Below, piece by piece: positions 23,312-32,310 of a stretch of 45,083 nt of DNA. The position numbers and the translations under genes are program-made. Numbering within the stretch: position 1 is the first letter of the stretch; the number at the start of each line of letters is the position of its first letter. The stretch is taken from assembly GCF_000485595.1 (NCBI RefSeq), contig NW_014577067.1, positions 312,564-357,646 of the forward strand. The letters are read 5' to 3'. Under the pieces are notes generated by a model, which had not been told where the DNA came from, did no database searches, and was given only the letters and a program-made list of their open reading frames with translations. The stretch is from Priapulus caudatus (lineage: Eukaryota > Priapulida > Priapulimorpha > Priapulimorphida > Priapulidae).

Positions 23312-23584
23312 TTAGATCTCACACTTTTCAGGCATGTACGTTCCACAGGGATATTTTATGGGTCCAGGGTTCATTTCTACATCCCCTGACACCAGAAGAG
23401 CTAGCAGATAAAACAGACGTAGATTTCCAGCTGGGCGGCGCCATCTTTGTTCTTTTGTTGAAGTATAGGTATCGTTCACATGTAAGACGTGACGATTAAC
23501 AATGTCAAATTTTACCCATTGGAGCAGTTCTGGGCGGTTGTTCTCCGTGTTGATATTGTAACTGTTGGAGTAAAACACCACCAT
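23312..23584 (-). CDS. LINE1 N-terminal ORF with 2A-like ribosome-skipping motif
   Basis: The ORF starts at 23584. Residues 57-75 read as a hydrophobic lead (LFYLLALLV) followed by SGDVEMNPGP, which meets the 2A consensus D(V/I)ExNPGP (23360-23416). 2A peptides make the ribosome skip the Gly-Pro bond. 2A-like motifs are known in APE-class LINEs of several marine invertebrates. Directly after, YPCG..MPEKCEI ends at a stop, and the same frame continues with SNQQAIACDSC. Together these form a broken PHD-like finger (C..C..NQ.AI.CD.C), the usual neighbour of 2A in these elements. The lead plus 2A could also act as a signal sequence when skipping fails, as reported for some 2A-like sequences. Confidence 0.85.
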   Translation of the reverse strand: MVVFYSNSYNINTENNRPELLQWVKFDIVNRHVLHVNDTYTSTKEQRWRRPAGNLRLFYLLALLVSGDVEMNPGPIKYPCGTYMPEKCEI

Positions 23585-23589
23585 ATGTT

Positions 23590-23960
23590 GAAATAAAAAA
23601 TGGCCGCCATCCTATGCTTTGTTAAGTGTCATAATTCTGTTCTCCACAATAAAAAGTGGGTTTATAGACACCAAAATTATGTCTCTACGACGTCTCGGAG
23701 TCTATAGTTATTCAAAATAAACTAATTTCACTGGCGGCGATCTTGAAATCCAATATGGCCGCCATCCTATGTTTCTCTAAGTGTGATAATTGGGTTCTCC
23801 ACTATCGAAAATGTGGGTATAGCCACATACATTATGTCTCTACGACGTCAAGCTAGCTGGGAGTCCAGATATTTCAGAAAATCCATTTTCGCTGGAGGTC
23901 ATTTTGGATTTCAAGATGGCCGCCACAATACGCAAAAGTCAGCCCGGAAACATACCCAGT
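23590..23960 (+). repeat. Family A terminal-repeat units (about 2.3 tandem units of 155-160 bp)
   Basis: ATGGCCGCC anchors at 23600, 23755 and 23916. Each unit carries TCTCTACGACGTC and a degenerate palindrome centred on CTTGAAATCCAA next to ATGGCCGCC. The same units occur at 31410-31600, 31988-32310 (inverted) and 32966-33180. They flank the A3 fragment in opposite orientations, so they behave like long terminal or subterminal inverted repeats. Confidence 0.85.
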
Positions 23961-24808
23961 GGAACTACCCAAGTATCCTAGAAATGATATTTACCCGTTT
24001 CCAGCCTCTACCCAAAAAGTTTAGGGTCATCCTTATTTTAACTTTTTTTGAAATCTGCCCCCTGACTTATATATGGATATCAAGATTCAAGATGTCATAT
24101 TATATTCGCCATTTTGGTAATCAGCAGATTTGTTTGCTTGCGCGTCAGCCACCCAGCCTACCAGATGTAGCCCCGCGGTTTGAACCACTGGGCTATATCT
24201 AAGCCCGAGTTACATATATACAGAGACCAGTGGTTTGAACGAGAATTGAGGGTTACTGTGCCGGCTGCTCTATTATTGCTGATGCGAACTGGTAATCTAC
24301 TGGCTGCATGGCTTGCCACTGAGTCTGAGCAACGAGCAATGAGCGTACGTATGTCCGTTACATGGCTGGATAATTGAGCCTCGACGGACCGAGGACTGCA
24401 CTTTACCCAGCGCTGCCCGTATTTCAGATGAAATATACATCGTCACACGTGGACGCGACTCCTTCGTTATCTGCGCCAGTGGGAAGATACAGAAATCTTG
24501 TAACTTAATGTAATACTAATACACAAGTATTGTGCAGAAAAATCGATTATAGTCACGAAATCAAATCGTTACGGAGAATATGAAGAGCGATACAAATTAC
24601 GAGGACCCATCTACTGTGAATGTAAATATCAATTAACCCGTGTTTTGAGTAGACGGCTTTACTAGACAAGCCGGGAATTAATTAGCAACATTACTCGGCT
24701 TATTATACTTACTGGCGATGTATAGATTTAGATTTTAGAGAAATGATTTCATATAGATTTTTAGTATTACATAGCCAACTTTGTTTTAATGTCATTTTAC
24801 CTCATAGT
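23960..24808. repeat. Dispersed repeat X, copy 1
   Basis: Begins GAACTACCCAAGTATCCTAG and matches 33181-34012 at very high identity, with a few small indels including a 14-16 base difference near 24330. A shorter copy starts at about 31570. It always follows the terminal-repeat units. It contains TAGCCCAGTGG and GGTTCAAACC on the minus strand (about 24175-24200), resembling polymerase III A and B boxes but overlapping, so a tRNA origin is doubtful. It is cut at 24808 where duplication copy 2 starts, whereas X copy 2 runs on. Confidence 0.85.
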
Positions 24809-25596
24809 ATTTTTATAAAGTAATGTATAATATGGCGTAAATTGCTTGTTATTACTACCGGAGCAGAGGAAATGCGCATTCTGTAAAACATAAGCGCGAA
24901 ATAAAAAACGCCCAGCTAAACATGTTACAAGTACAAAATGCCAACTTTTATGTGACTGAATTTCCTTGCCCTACGGTTGGTTGGTGCATCGTCGCATGGC
25001 AGACAAGTCAGTGGTGATGATGATCCTATACTCCCGGACTCAGTAATGATTCTCTAGAGATCGGGTAAACTCGAAGCGACAACTATAGAATTTCGCATTC
25101 ACCATGTGTCTACTTAGCGCGACGGGAATTGCAAATAGGCTTATGGATAACCTAATTAATCAACGCATTCTAGAGCATGTTTAGCACGCGCACGGGCATA
25201 CGTACACGCATACACGCGCGCATGAACACTTACACGCATGTACAACCATGCGCGTGTGCACACGCATACGAACGTACACGTACATTCACACAAACGCACA
25301 CGCGTATGCGCACGCATACACGCACTCACACGCACACACCAATTACGCGCACATTTGCATACATGCATATACTTATAAGGAGTTGGTTAGTCGCAGATTG
25401 ACGTGATGGGTCAGTGGATGTGGCGGCAATTCAGTTACAAAACTAAAGACAGTTCTTACAAGTTGCGCGCATCCACATGATTAGCTCCTTGGCAGACAGG
25501 GACCTATGTCATTATGCTCTTGAATATATTACCATAATAACACTATGGAGTGGATATAATACAATGTCAGGTAGTCCAGAACCGGAAATAACCATT

Positions 25597-25675
25597 GTGG
25601 TTATTCCATCATGGTTACTCCCCATGATGGAATTCCATGATGGAATTCCATCATTCCATCGTGGTTACTCCCCAT
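25597..25675. repeat. Palindromic local expansion in A2
   Basis: ATTCCATCATGGTTACTCC is followed by inverted and repeated CCATGATGGAATT units. A1 has only the flanking sequence here, so about 60-70 bp expanded in A2 within the coding region. Confidence 0.8.
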
Positions 25676-27527
25676 CATAAATGTCCCCGCACATGATTAC
25701 GACACCATCTGGGCAGCCATAACGAGGCGCTAAGACTTAGTTAGACATCTTGAGCAAAAATATACTATTATGACTTTCGATAAACAACTGTACTGCAAGG
25801 CAAAATTGCTTCAATGGGATTCCAACACGAATCTCTCTTGAAGGATTTCACATACAACTCAACTTCGCAAACGTCATTGGTCAACATATGGCTGACTCGG
25901 GCCTAGAAGATATATGGATCGAGAGTGGTGTCTTCGGATCCAATACTGCAGCAAATATAATGAAAGGGAAGATGTGGAATCGCATATTCCGTGGCACGGA
26001 ATCCGTGCACGGAATCCGTGCACACAAACTGACATTTAAAGCATTGTGGATTACATTATATCCACAGCTTCTGGCGTGGGCTGAAGAATCTGAACTCAAC
26101 ATTGATGTTGATGAACTAATGGCTCTCTCGTCGTGGTGTCAAAGTGTGAAGAGCTCATGCGTCTTGTCAGGAAATGCGATGATGCACATTCCGATGACCC
26201 GACTTTGGTGATGTGGAGGCAGTATATGAAACTCGTCAGAATCCTACTTCGGTTTACACGAGCACTGAGATGTCGAGATTGGCATCTGTATCTCTCGTCA
26301 TTTGCGGAAATGCTACCGTGGTTCGCGATATATAACCATATTACTACAGCAGATGAGGACCGGTGTTTCTGATCGAAGTAAAACTGCACCAGAGGTATAC
26401 AGAGGATTTCTTCAGGGTGACTTTGTGGTTAAAAAAACAAAGCATACATTCAATCAACTTCCCGATGACCAAGGTCTTGAACATTTCAACAAACTTGGGG
26501 AAGTTGCTGGAGGTCTTATTGGCATTACGCAAGATACCTCTGCCTTACATCGATGGAGTATTACTTTCAACGAAAGGGCTAGACTAGCAGAGGATACATA
26601 TTCATTGTTTGGAATACATCAGGAAAACAATGAAAGTGAATATTGTCACAAAGAGTGTGGCCCTTCACGACCAGTACGGGATAGGTCTGACATGAATAAA
26701 ATAGCTGAACAGTTACAACGCTTTGCTGCATACAGTCCACAGAGTGAACTCATTCAGATTGCCACGGGAGATGTTGCTACAGATTACATTAAATCAGACA
26801 TATGTGGTGCCAAGACGAAAGAGCTGGAACAACTGAAATCGTTTGTAGAAACAACTTTCACGATACCATTACGAAAAACAAGTCAAAAACAATGACCTCG
26901 ATATATAAATCTGAAACACAGAGAAATACACCGAAGGCAAACGTGAAATCAAACCGCGAACTTTTTTGTTGTCTGTTAACGACAAAGGAATCTGGACGAG
27001 AAGTAGATATGGAGAAAATGCTTCACCAGGAATTTTGTGCAGTTCCTCTATGACTTTGCACATCAGACGGCAAGTTGCGAAAAGCGGACAAATTGCAACT
27101 AATGAATATTCTGTCGAAAGATGCATCCCAGCCAGATTTGCCTATCAGTGACATCGTTAAAACATGTACCATTATTGATGGTATGGCAGTGGTACAATCT
27201 ATTAGGAAACCGACAGCAGCAGTTACGTTTGGTGAATTAGCAGATGTGTTTGTGAACTGTGTGAAGTCACACGGTAGAAATTCAGACAGGATAGATATTA
27301 TATAATATATTTGATCGATACGAGGATAATTCTATTAAAGAAGGTACACGAGAAAGACGACGATCTGGGACAAAACAAATTAGGAGGTTGATTACAGGTA
27401 AAGACACAAAACTTCCTCAGAACTGGAAGACATTTATCACTCTCGCTGAAAACAAAGCCGATCTTGCTCGTTTCTTGTCAGAGGAATTGATCATCTCTAG
27501 TGAACTTGGCGGTAAAGAGATATAATT

Positions 27528-28085
27528 GTGAGTGGAGGGTTTACAAAAATAACGAAAACCATATGTACCTCAGAACATGATGTGTCAACACTTTCAACAA
27601 ACCACGAGGAGGCTGACACGCAAATTGTTCTTTATGCGTGCGATGCTGCAGACCACGGATATGAGCGAACGATTGTAGTTTGCAGGGATACCGATGTGTT
27701 AGTGATGTTAACAGTATTTTTGGTAAAGTTGTCACAGGAGGTTTGGATGAAGGCAGGAACTTCAAAATCTTCTCGCATGATAAGAGTCCATGACATTGCA
27801 ATAAACAACAACACTCGAAAGGGATTGTTAGCTTTTCATGCGCTAACGGGAAGTGACACGACGAGTCAGTTTGCAGGAATTTCTAAAAACACTGCATGGA
27901 AAATATTCGTTGAAGATTCAGAGCGCATTCATGGGTTGGAACAGAATGTACCACTATCACATAGATTGCTATCATCAGTGGAAGCATTTATAATGCATGA
28001 TGTAATCTGTATGACCAACGACAACATCGGTAGTCATACAGGAGATTCGCTTGTCGAAGTTCTTCCAATGCAAGACGAATATTGA
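27528..28085 (+). CDS. Longest intact ORF of A2: second half of the FEN1-like domain (185 aa)
   Basis: An open fragment starting just after the shared 2-base insertion. It contains NHEEADT, RDTDVLVML and HALTGSDTTSQFAGISKNTAW. The last resembles the helix-turn-helix segment of FEN1/XPG that follows the catalytic GSD. A conserved alpha-helical stretch (SHRLLSSVEAFIMHDVIC) follows. The methionine at 27528 is within the domain and is not a natural start. The stop at 28083-28085 arises where the frame is lost before the cysteine-rich tail. Confidence 0.75.
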   Translation: MSGGFTKITKTICTSEHDVSTLSTNHEEADTQIVLYACDAADHGYERTIVVCRDTDVLVMLTVFLVKLSQEVWMKAGTSKSSRMIRVHDIAINNNTRKGLLAFHALTGSDTTSQFAGISKNTAWKIFVEDSERIHGLEQNVPLSHRLLSSVEAFIMHDVICMTNDNIGSHTGDSLVEVLPMQDEY

Positions 28086-28509
28086 CTATTTGCCACCAAC
28101 GAAAGACGCACTGGTACTACATTGTCATCGAGCGCCACTGCTCAGAGCCTCATTGGAATCAGTGTGTAGATAGTACTCAGAGCATTCCTTCGGCATTGAC
28201 TGCGGTTGGTATATGCAGGATGGATTCTGAAACCACGGCTCATGACACTGAATCCACTTCGTGCCAATACTATTGCAATAAAGACATGTGGCTGTAGTAA
28301 GGGTCGACGGACCTTGTTGCCGTACACGTAGCTGTACATGTACCAAAAACAATGTGCTGCACCGGTGCGTGCAAATGCAACATGGCCTGTATGAACCCAT
28401 ACAACAATGTTCTTGGGGTGTGACTGTTTTAAAACTACTATTCTGACAATTCTGGTATGCTTATATATGTTTTTATGTTGGCTTAGACTGTTGAATAGTA
28501 ATGGAGTAA

Positions 28510-30072
28510 CAAGTTCAAGTTCAAGTAAAATTTATTTTCATCGGTATATCATGAACATTGTAACATAAGCTAAGAGCTTTTGGCACCGATATCAAACAGA
28601 AATAAAAATATTGATTAAACATAATAAAAACTGCGTAACTGCAGTGTTACTATTCACATAGGCCTAATTGGCCGTATTGCCTTTAAACTTAATCAACAAT
28701 ATATCAATATATCACATGTCAATTAGCGACACATTGAGCATCTTCACCTGTACCCACCCCACGTTTCGAGTAGCCTTCTAAACACGTTGAAGTTCTCACT
28801 CCGACGTATACATTTCGGTAAATCGTTCCATATTCAGCTCCTTCATACTTTTTCTTTAGCTTTTCTTACCACAAGTGGCTCTTTCGAAACGTGGGATGTG
28901 TACACGGTAATTAAAACTATATCTGGACTCATTCGATCTTTACAACAAGATCGTGGAGGTATACAGGCCGATCTTTAGTGAGAATTTTAAAAACTTCAAT
29001 GGTATGAGCTTTTGTCTTTGTAGTTTGAGACCGACTGATTGTTTCTTGCTATAAGTCCTAATTGAACTGTCATAGTCACTGCTGAGTCATTATACACAAG
29101 TTTTAATGCTGTATAATGAGCTTTTTAGCTTTTTTCTGTTTGCTTTATCACAAAAGTGCCATATAATAGGGCAAAAGTTAAAATCTGAGCTGATAAAAGA
29201 CGAATATATTATTTTCTTGCAACTAACAGGCAGATGCCGTCCGATACGTTTTAGTGCATTTATTTGCCTGGCCACCTTTTGACACAGCTTTGAAATGTGC
29301 CCACCAAAGTTGAGTTTAAAATCAATGGTCACACCCAGCAATTTTACTTCATGGGTGCATTTAATATCCGTCCCCCCAACAGTGAAGTGGGGGCATCGAT
29401 CATAGGTTTTCTTCCCAATCGCAATGCCCTGAAACTTGGCAGGGTTTGCCTGCATTTGATTTTTGGAAAACCAGTCGATCAGCACCTCCGCCTCAGTCTC
29501 GAGGGTATGTTTCATATCTACAAAGTCTTCACTAGAGTAGGAAATGGTATTGTCATCTGCATAGTTACATAAACTGGCGTCATTCATAAAATAAAATATA
29601 TCATTTATAAATATGTTAAATATCACTATCAGTGGACCTAGTATGGATCCCTGCGGTATTCCTTTTTGCAGGTATAGAAAGTCACTGCAACGATTACCCA
29701 TGCGTACACACTGTTTGCGATCTGTCAAATGCTTTTGTATAAGATTTACAGCACTGTTGTCCACATTGTATGCTTTTAGCTTCTCAAAAATCAGTGCGTG
29801 AGGCAAGCAGTCATAAGCCTTCGACAAATCCATTAAGATAGCACCAACAAAATGACCCCGGTCGAGAGCCCATCTCCACTCCTCTGTCAGCGCTATTAGA
29901 GCGGATTGGCAGCTGTACCCTTTGCGATACGCCGAGAGGTATGGGTGAAAGAGTTCCTGAAAGTGGTCACTAAGTTGGTCCGCGATTGCCCTCTCAAACA
30001 GTTTGGATACTATAGGTAGTATACTGATTGGTCTGTAGTTATCCTTAATCAATGTATCATCTTTTTATAGCG
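28510..30072 (-). mobile_element. LINE2: 3' part of the same APE-type LINE, cut at the assembly gap
   Basis: The 3' end carries AATAAATTTTACTTGAAC with tandem ACTTGAAC at 28510-28540, at the same position relative to A2 as LINE1 has to A1. After the RT the C-terminal region still reads WNDLPKCIRRSENFNVF (about 28775-28825) in another frame. The 5' part is missing because the sequence runs into N (30074-30083). Confidence 0.88.
29090..30052 (-). CDS. Reverse transcriptase of LINE2, partial (320 aa)
   Basis: RNA-directed DNA polymerase of a non-LTR element. Seen in order: NYRPISILPIVSKLFER (residues 5-21), AYRKGYSCQSAL (41-52), the catalytic aspartate motif ILMDLSKAYDCL (72-83), GIPQGSILGPL (131-141), FNIFINDIF (145-153), the catalytic YADD (164-167), and LLGVTIDFKLNFGGHI of the thumb. 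These fit the CR1/L2/Rex1 group. The frame is open upstream into the gap. The listed methionine is internal. The stop after TCV is caused by a frameshift, since VYND and later C-terminal motifs continue in another frame. The matching region of LINE1 (20349-21132) is frameshifted. Confidence 0.93.
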   Translation of the reverse strand: MIKDNYRPISILPIVSKLFERAIADQLSDHFQELFHPYLSAYRKGYSCQSALIALTEEWRWALDRGHFVGAILMDLSKAYDCLPHALIFEKLKAYNVDNSAVNLIQKHLTDRKQCVRMGNRCSDFLYLQKGIPQGSILGPLIVIFNIFINDIFYFMNDASLCNYADDNTISYSSEDFVDMKHTLETEAEVLIDWFSKNQMQANPAKFQGIAIGKKTYDRCPHFTVGGTDIKCTHEVKLLGVTIDFKLNFGGHISKLCQKVARQINALKRIGRHLPVSCKKIIYSSFISSDFNFCPIIWHFCDKANRKKLKSSLYSIKTCV

Positions 30073-30073
30073 G

Positions 30074-30083
30074 NNNNNNNNNN
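30074..30083. other. Assembly gap (10 N)
   Basis: Ten ambiguous bases separate LINE2 from a CATA microsatellite. The true gap length is unknown. Confidence 0.99.
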
Positions 30084-30110
30084 ACATACATACATACATA
30101 CATACATACA

Positions 30111-30140
<30 letters not shown>
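30084..30140. repeat. (CATA)n microsatellite
   Basis: About 14 ACATAC/CATA tetranucleotide units immediately after the gap. Confidence 0.97.
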
Positions 30141-30144
<4 letters not shown>

Positions 30145-30490
30145 AATACATACACATAGCGGGTAGCAGATGCACACGTGTGCGAACTGGTTTCGCGTGC
30201 ATGCGTCCGTGTGTGTATATAGCAGCTTCCCACTTATAACAAGTTACAGTAATAGACAGTATACGGCCTGTAAGCAAATTAACCGAGTCTCGTTGCGCGC
30301 GTGAACAGCCAATAAGAATTATGTTGACGTAAGAGCTGTTTACGTGTGAGGCAGAGACGAAGAGAACGTGAATGTTCAGTAGGGGGAAATTCCTGGGTTA
30401 TTTTCGCAGTGATATGTGTGGTTGTTATCGACATTTGCGTAGTACATCAAGTGAGTCATTTAAGACTCATATGCCGTGGTGGGGACCACT
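30141..30490. other. Unique sequence, no gene seen
   Basis: Nothing recognised between the CATA and trinucleotide repeats. Confidence 0.5.
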
Positions 30491-30990
30491 TCTTTATATC
30501 ATCGTCATAATAATAATAATCAACGTCATCATCATCATCATCATCATCATTATCATCATAATCGTCATAATAATAATAATCAACGTCATCATCATCATCA
30601 TCGGCATCATCATAATAATCAACGTCATCATCATCATCATCGTCACATAAATACTACTACTACTACTACCAATAATAATAATTATCATCATCATCATCAT
30701 CGTCATCATCATTATGACTAACACCACCATCATCATCGTCGTCGTCGTCATCGTCTTTGTCGTCGTCGTTGTTGTTGTCGTTGTCGTCATCATCATCGTC
30801 GTTGTCATCTTCATCATCGTTTTCTGTCATCTTCTTCTTCCCTTTCGTCTTCTTCTCCTCATCCTCCTCCTTCTCCTCCTCCTCCTCTTCCTCCTCCTCC
30901 TCCTCTTCCTCCTCCTCCTCCTCCTCCTCCTCCTCCTCTTCCTCCTCCTCCTCCTTCTTCTTCTTCTTCTTCTTCACCCCATTCTCCACA
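30491..30990. repeat. Compound trinucleotide array: TAA/TCA, TCG/TTG, then TCC/TTC
   Basis: CATCATCATAATAATAATCAACG units repeated three times, then CTACTACTA, CATCAT and GTCGTCGTT, then TCCTCCTCC, ending in TTCTTCTTC. Poly-Ile/His/Ser/Glu open frames here are artefacts. Confidence 0.95.
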
Positions 30991-31129
30991 TTCTCTTTCT
31001 TCTGATAGGGACTACTCGCCTCCTAATATACGCTTGCTGACCGTATGTGTGTGTCCGTTATATCTACCTATAGTGCTGCATCTATCTCTCTCTAACCACC
31101 ATAATTATACACAGCCTGTTATGCTAGCA

Positions 31130-31388
31130 TCTATGGCAAATACGACATACGCATAATTAATTATACGCTCTCCTATGACACTATTTGTCATAGAAATATT
31201 CTTCCTGTGACAAATATTGTTGTATGTGTTGTGCGCATCATAGGAGTTTAGGAGCGCTATTATGAACGCAAGCAGTAAATTTCAGCTGTAAAGCGGAACG
31301 AAGTTAACTCGCCAATATTTGTCATAGGAAGAATCTTCCTATATGACAAATAGTGTCATAGGAGAGCGTGTGTCGTATTTGTCATAGA
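31130..31388. mobile_element. MITE, 259 bp, with palindromic 8 bp target duplication
   Basis: Inverted ends: TCTATGGCAAATACGACA on the left and TCTATGACAAATACGACA reverse complemented on the right. Inverted matching extends about 100 bases inward. Flanking TGCTAGCA occurs at 31122-31129 and 31389-31396. The duplication fits the nnnTAnnn preference of one branch of hAT elements. No coding capacity. Confidence 0.87.
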
Positions 31389-31409
31389 TGCTAGCAGAAC
31401 ATGTTGATA

Positions 31410-31680
31410 TACAGGGGTTCTCCACTATTGAAAATGTGGGTATATAGCCACCAACATTATGTCTCTACGACGTCTGGGACTCCAGATATTTCAGAAAATC
31501 CATTTTCGCTGGCGGTTATTTTGGATTTCAAGATGGCCGCCACAATACGCAAAAGTCAGCCCGGAAACATACCCAGTGAAACTACCCAAGTATCCTAGAA
31601 ATTATATTTACCCGTTTCCAGCCTCTACCCGAAAAGTTTAGGGTCATCCTTATTTTGGATATCTGCCCCCTGACTACCTC
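31410..31680 (+). repeat. Family A terminal-repeat unit plus start of repeat X (third copy)
   Basis: TTCTCCACTATTGAAAATGTGGGTATA-type unit to about 31575, carrying CAAGATGGCCGCCAC, then the first 100 bases of X, diverging after CCCTGACT. It lies downstream of LINE2 just as 23590-23960 lies beyond LINE1. Confidence 0.85.
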
Positions 31681-31987
31681 TGTCGTCTGGAGATTCTGAA
31701 CCTATTTGGAGACGCTGCCATCTGGAGATGCTAACTGATGATCCTACTTGGAGAATATTACGTCACCGTTAGCACATTACCGACCGACGACACTGCTCGA
31801 AGGATTCAACATAGGCCAGCCTCCACCCTCTACTACTATCTGCTAATAGGAGCCACCCTGAGATTACGAACCAACACGTACCTGCACAAGCCAGCCACCA
31901 CTATACACTCGTAAGATCACCGCTACACTGATTGTCACTGACTATCCGAAACTATTCTGTTTGTTAAATATATACATTATTTTATAC
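31681..31987. other. Unique sequence, no gene seen
   Basis: Includes a short local repeat (CTGGAGATTCTGA / CTGGAGATGCTAA). No coding region. Confidence 0.5.
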
Positions 31988-32310
31988 AGCGCCATCCTAT
32001 GTTTCTCTAAGTGTGATAATTCTGGGTATGTTTCCGGGCTGACTTTTGCGTATTGTGGCGCCCATCTTGAAATCCAAAATGACCGCCAGCGAAAATGGAT
32101 TTTCTGAAATATCTAGACTCCTAGACATCGTAGAGACATAATGTTGGTGGCTATACCCACATTTTCGATAGTGGAGAACCCAATTATTACACTTAGAGAA
32201 ACATAGGATGGCGGCCATATTGGATTTCAAGATCGTCGCCAGTAAAATTTGTTTATTTTGAATAACTAAACTCCAAGACGTCGTAGAAACATAATTTTGG
32301 TGTCTAAACT
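31988..32310 (-). repeat. Inverted arm of family A terminal-repeat units, left of A3
   Basis: Reads on the minus strand like 33075-33180 and 23750-23960. Within it, 32022-32182 is turned around relative to the other copies and is bracketed by GCCATCCTATGTTTCTCTAA (31990) and its inverse (ending near 32216). This small foldback suggests inversion between short inverted repeats. Confidence 0.82.

Larger units (their letters stand above)
19600..23588 (-). mobile_element. APE-type non-LTR retrotransposon (CR1/L2/Rex1-like), near full length, decayed (LINE1)
   Basis: Order on the minus strand: a leader ORF with 2A-like motif and PHD-like finger (23584-23100), a 26-residue tandem repeat (23125-22815), an endonuclease (about 22790-22150), a degenerate linker, the reverse transcriptase (about 21240-20000, broken), and a 3' end with AATAAA and tandem ACTTGAACTTGAACTTG (19600-19630). 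The 3' end lies in the flank downstream of A1. The 5' end abuts a unit of the family A terminal repeat, so the element appears to have inserted between the A1 gene and its right-hand terminal repeat. The RT half is nearly identical to LINE2 apart from many small indels. Copying would be by target-primed reverse transcription. Confidence 0.88.
25477..28440 (+). pseudogene. Family A transposon protein with FEN1/XPG-like nuclease domain, copy A2 (frameshifted)
   Basis: Read across several frameshifts, the segments in order are: SGYNTMSG and PIINV..HDYDTIWAAI (25560-25730); IGQHMADSGLEDIW and RAHKLTFKALW (25875-26050); LRCRDWHLYLSSFAEMLPWF (about 26270-26330); FNQLPDDQGLEHFNKLGEVAGG (26450-26520); then the nuclease block. 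Its acidic motifs are IIDG (27171-27182), FDRY (27310-27321), NHEEADT (27600-27620), RDTDVLVML (27684-27710) and HALTGSDTTS (27837-27863). These match, in order, the active-site motifs of FEN1-type 5' nucleases. A cysteine-rich tail (CCRTRSCTC, 28315-28345) ends the protein. An AT-rich insertion before FDRY and a 2-base insertion near 27520 break the frame and are shared with A1. A zinc-finger N-terminus like that of family B is not visible. Cellular function is unknown; a transposon-encoded nuclease or transposase accessory is inferred. Confidence 0.8.
24811..30072. repeat. Large direct duplication, copy 2
   Basis: Counterpart of 14021-21240, with better-preserved reading frames and no hAT insertion. 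It is joined on the left to repeat X (24808) and ends on the right at a 10 N assembly gap. Confidence 0.9.

Noticed and set aside
24170-24205. A-box and B-box-like motifs on the minus strand in repeat X
   Set aside because: The two boxes overlap instead of lying 30-40 bases apart, so a polymerase III promoter is not supported.
27541-27801. Minus-strand open frame (also at 18608 and 32297) conserved in three places
   Set aside because: Conserved only because it is antisense to the family A nuclease segment present in three copies.
30084-30140. Regularly spaced short repeats that could suggest a CRISPR-like array
   Set aside because: A simple CATA microsatellite with no spacers, in a eukaryotic genome.
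30494-31040. Poly-Met/Thr, poly-Glu and Leu-rich frames over 100 codons
   Set aside because: Artefacts of trinucleotide repeats.
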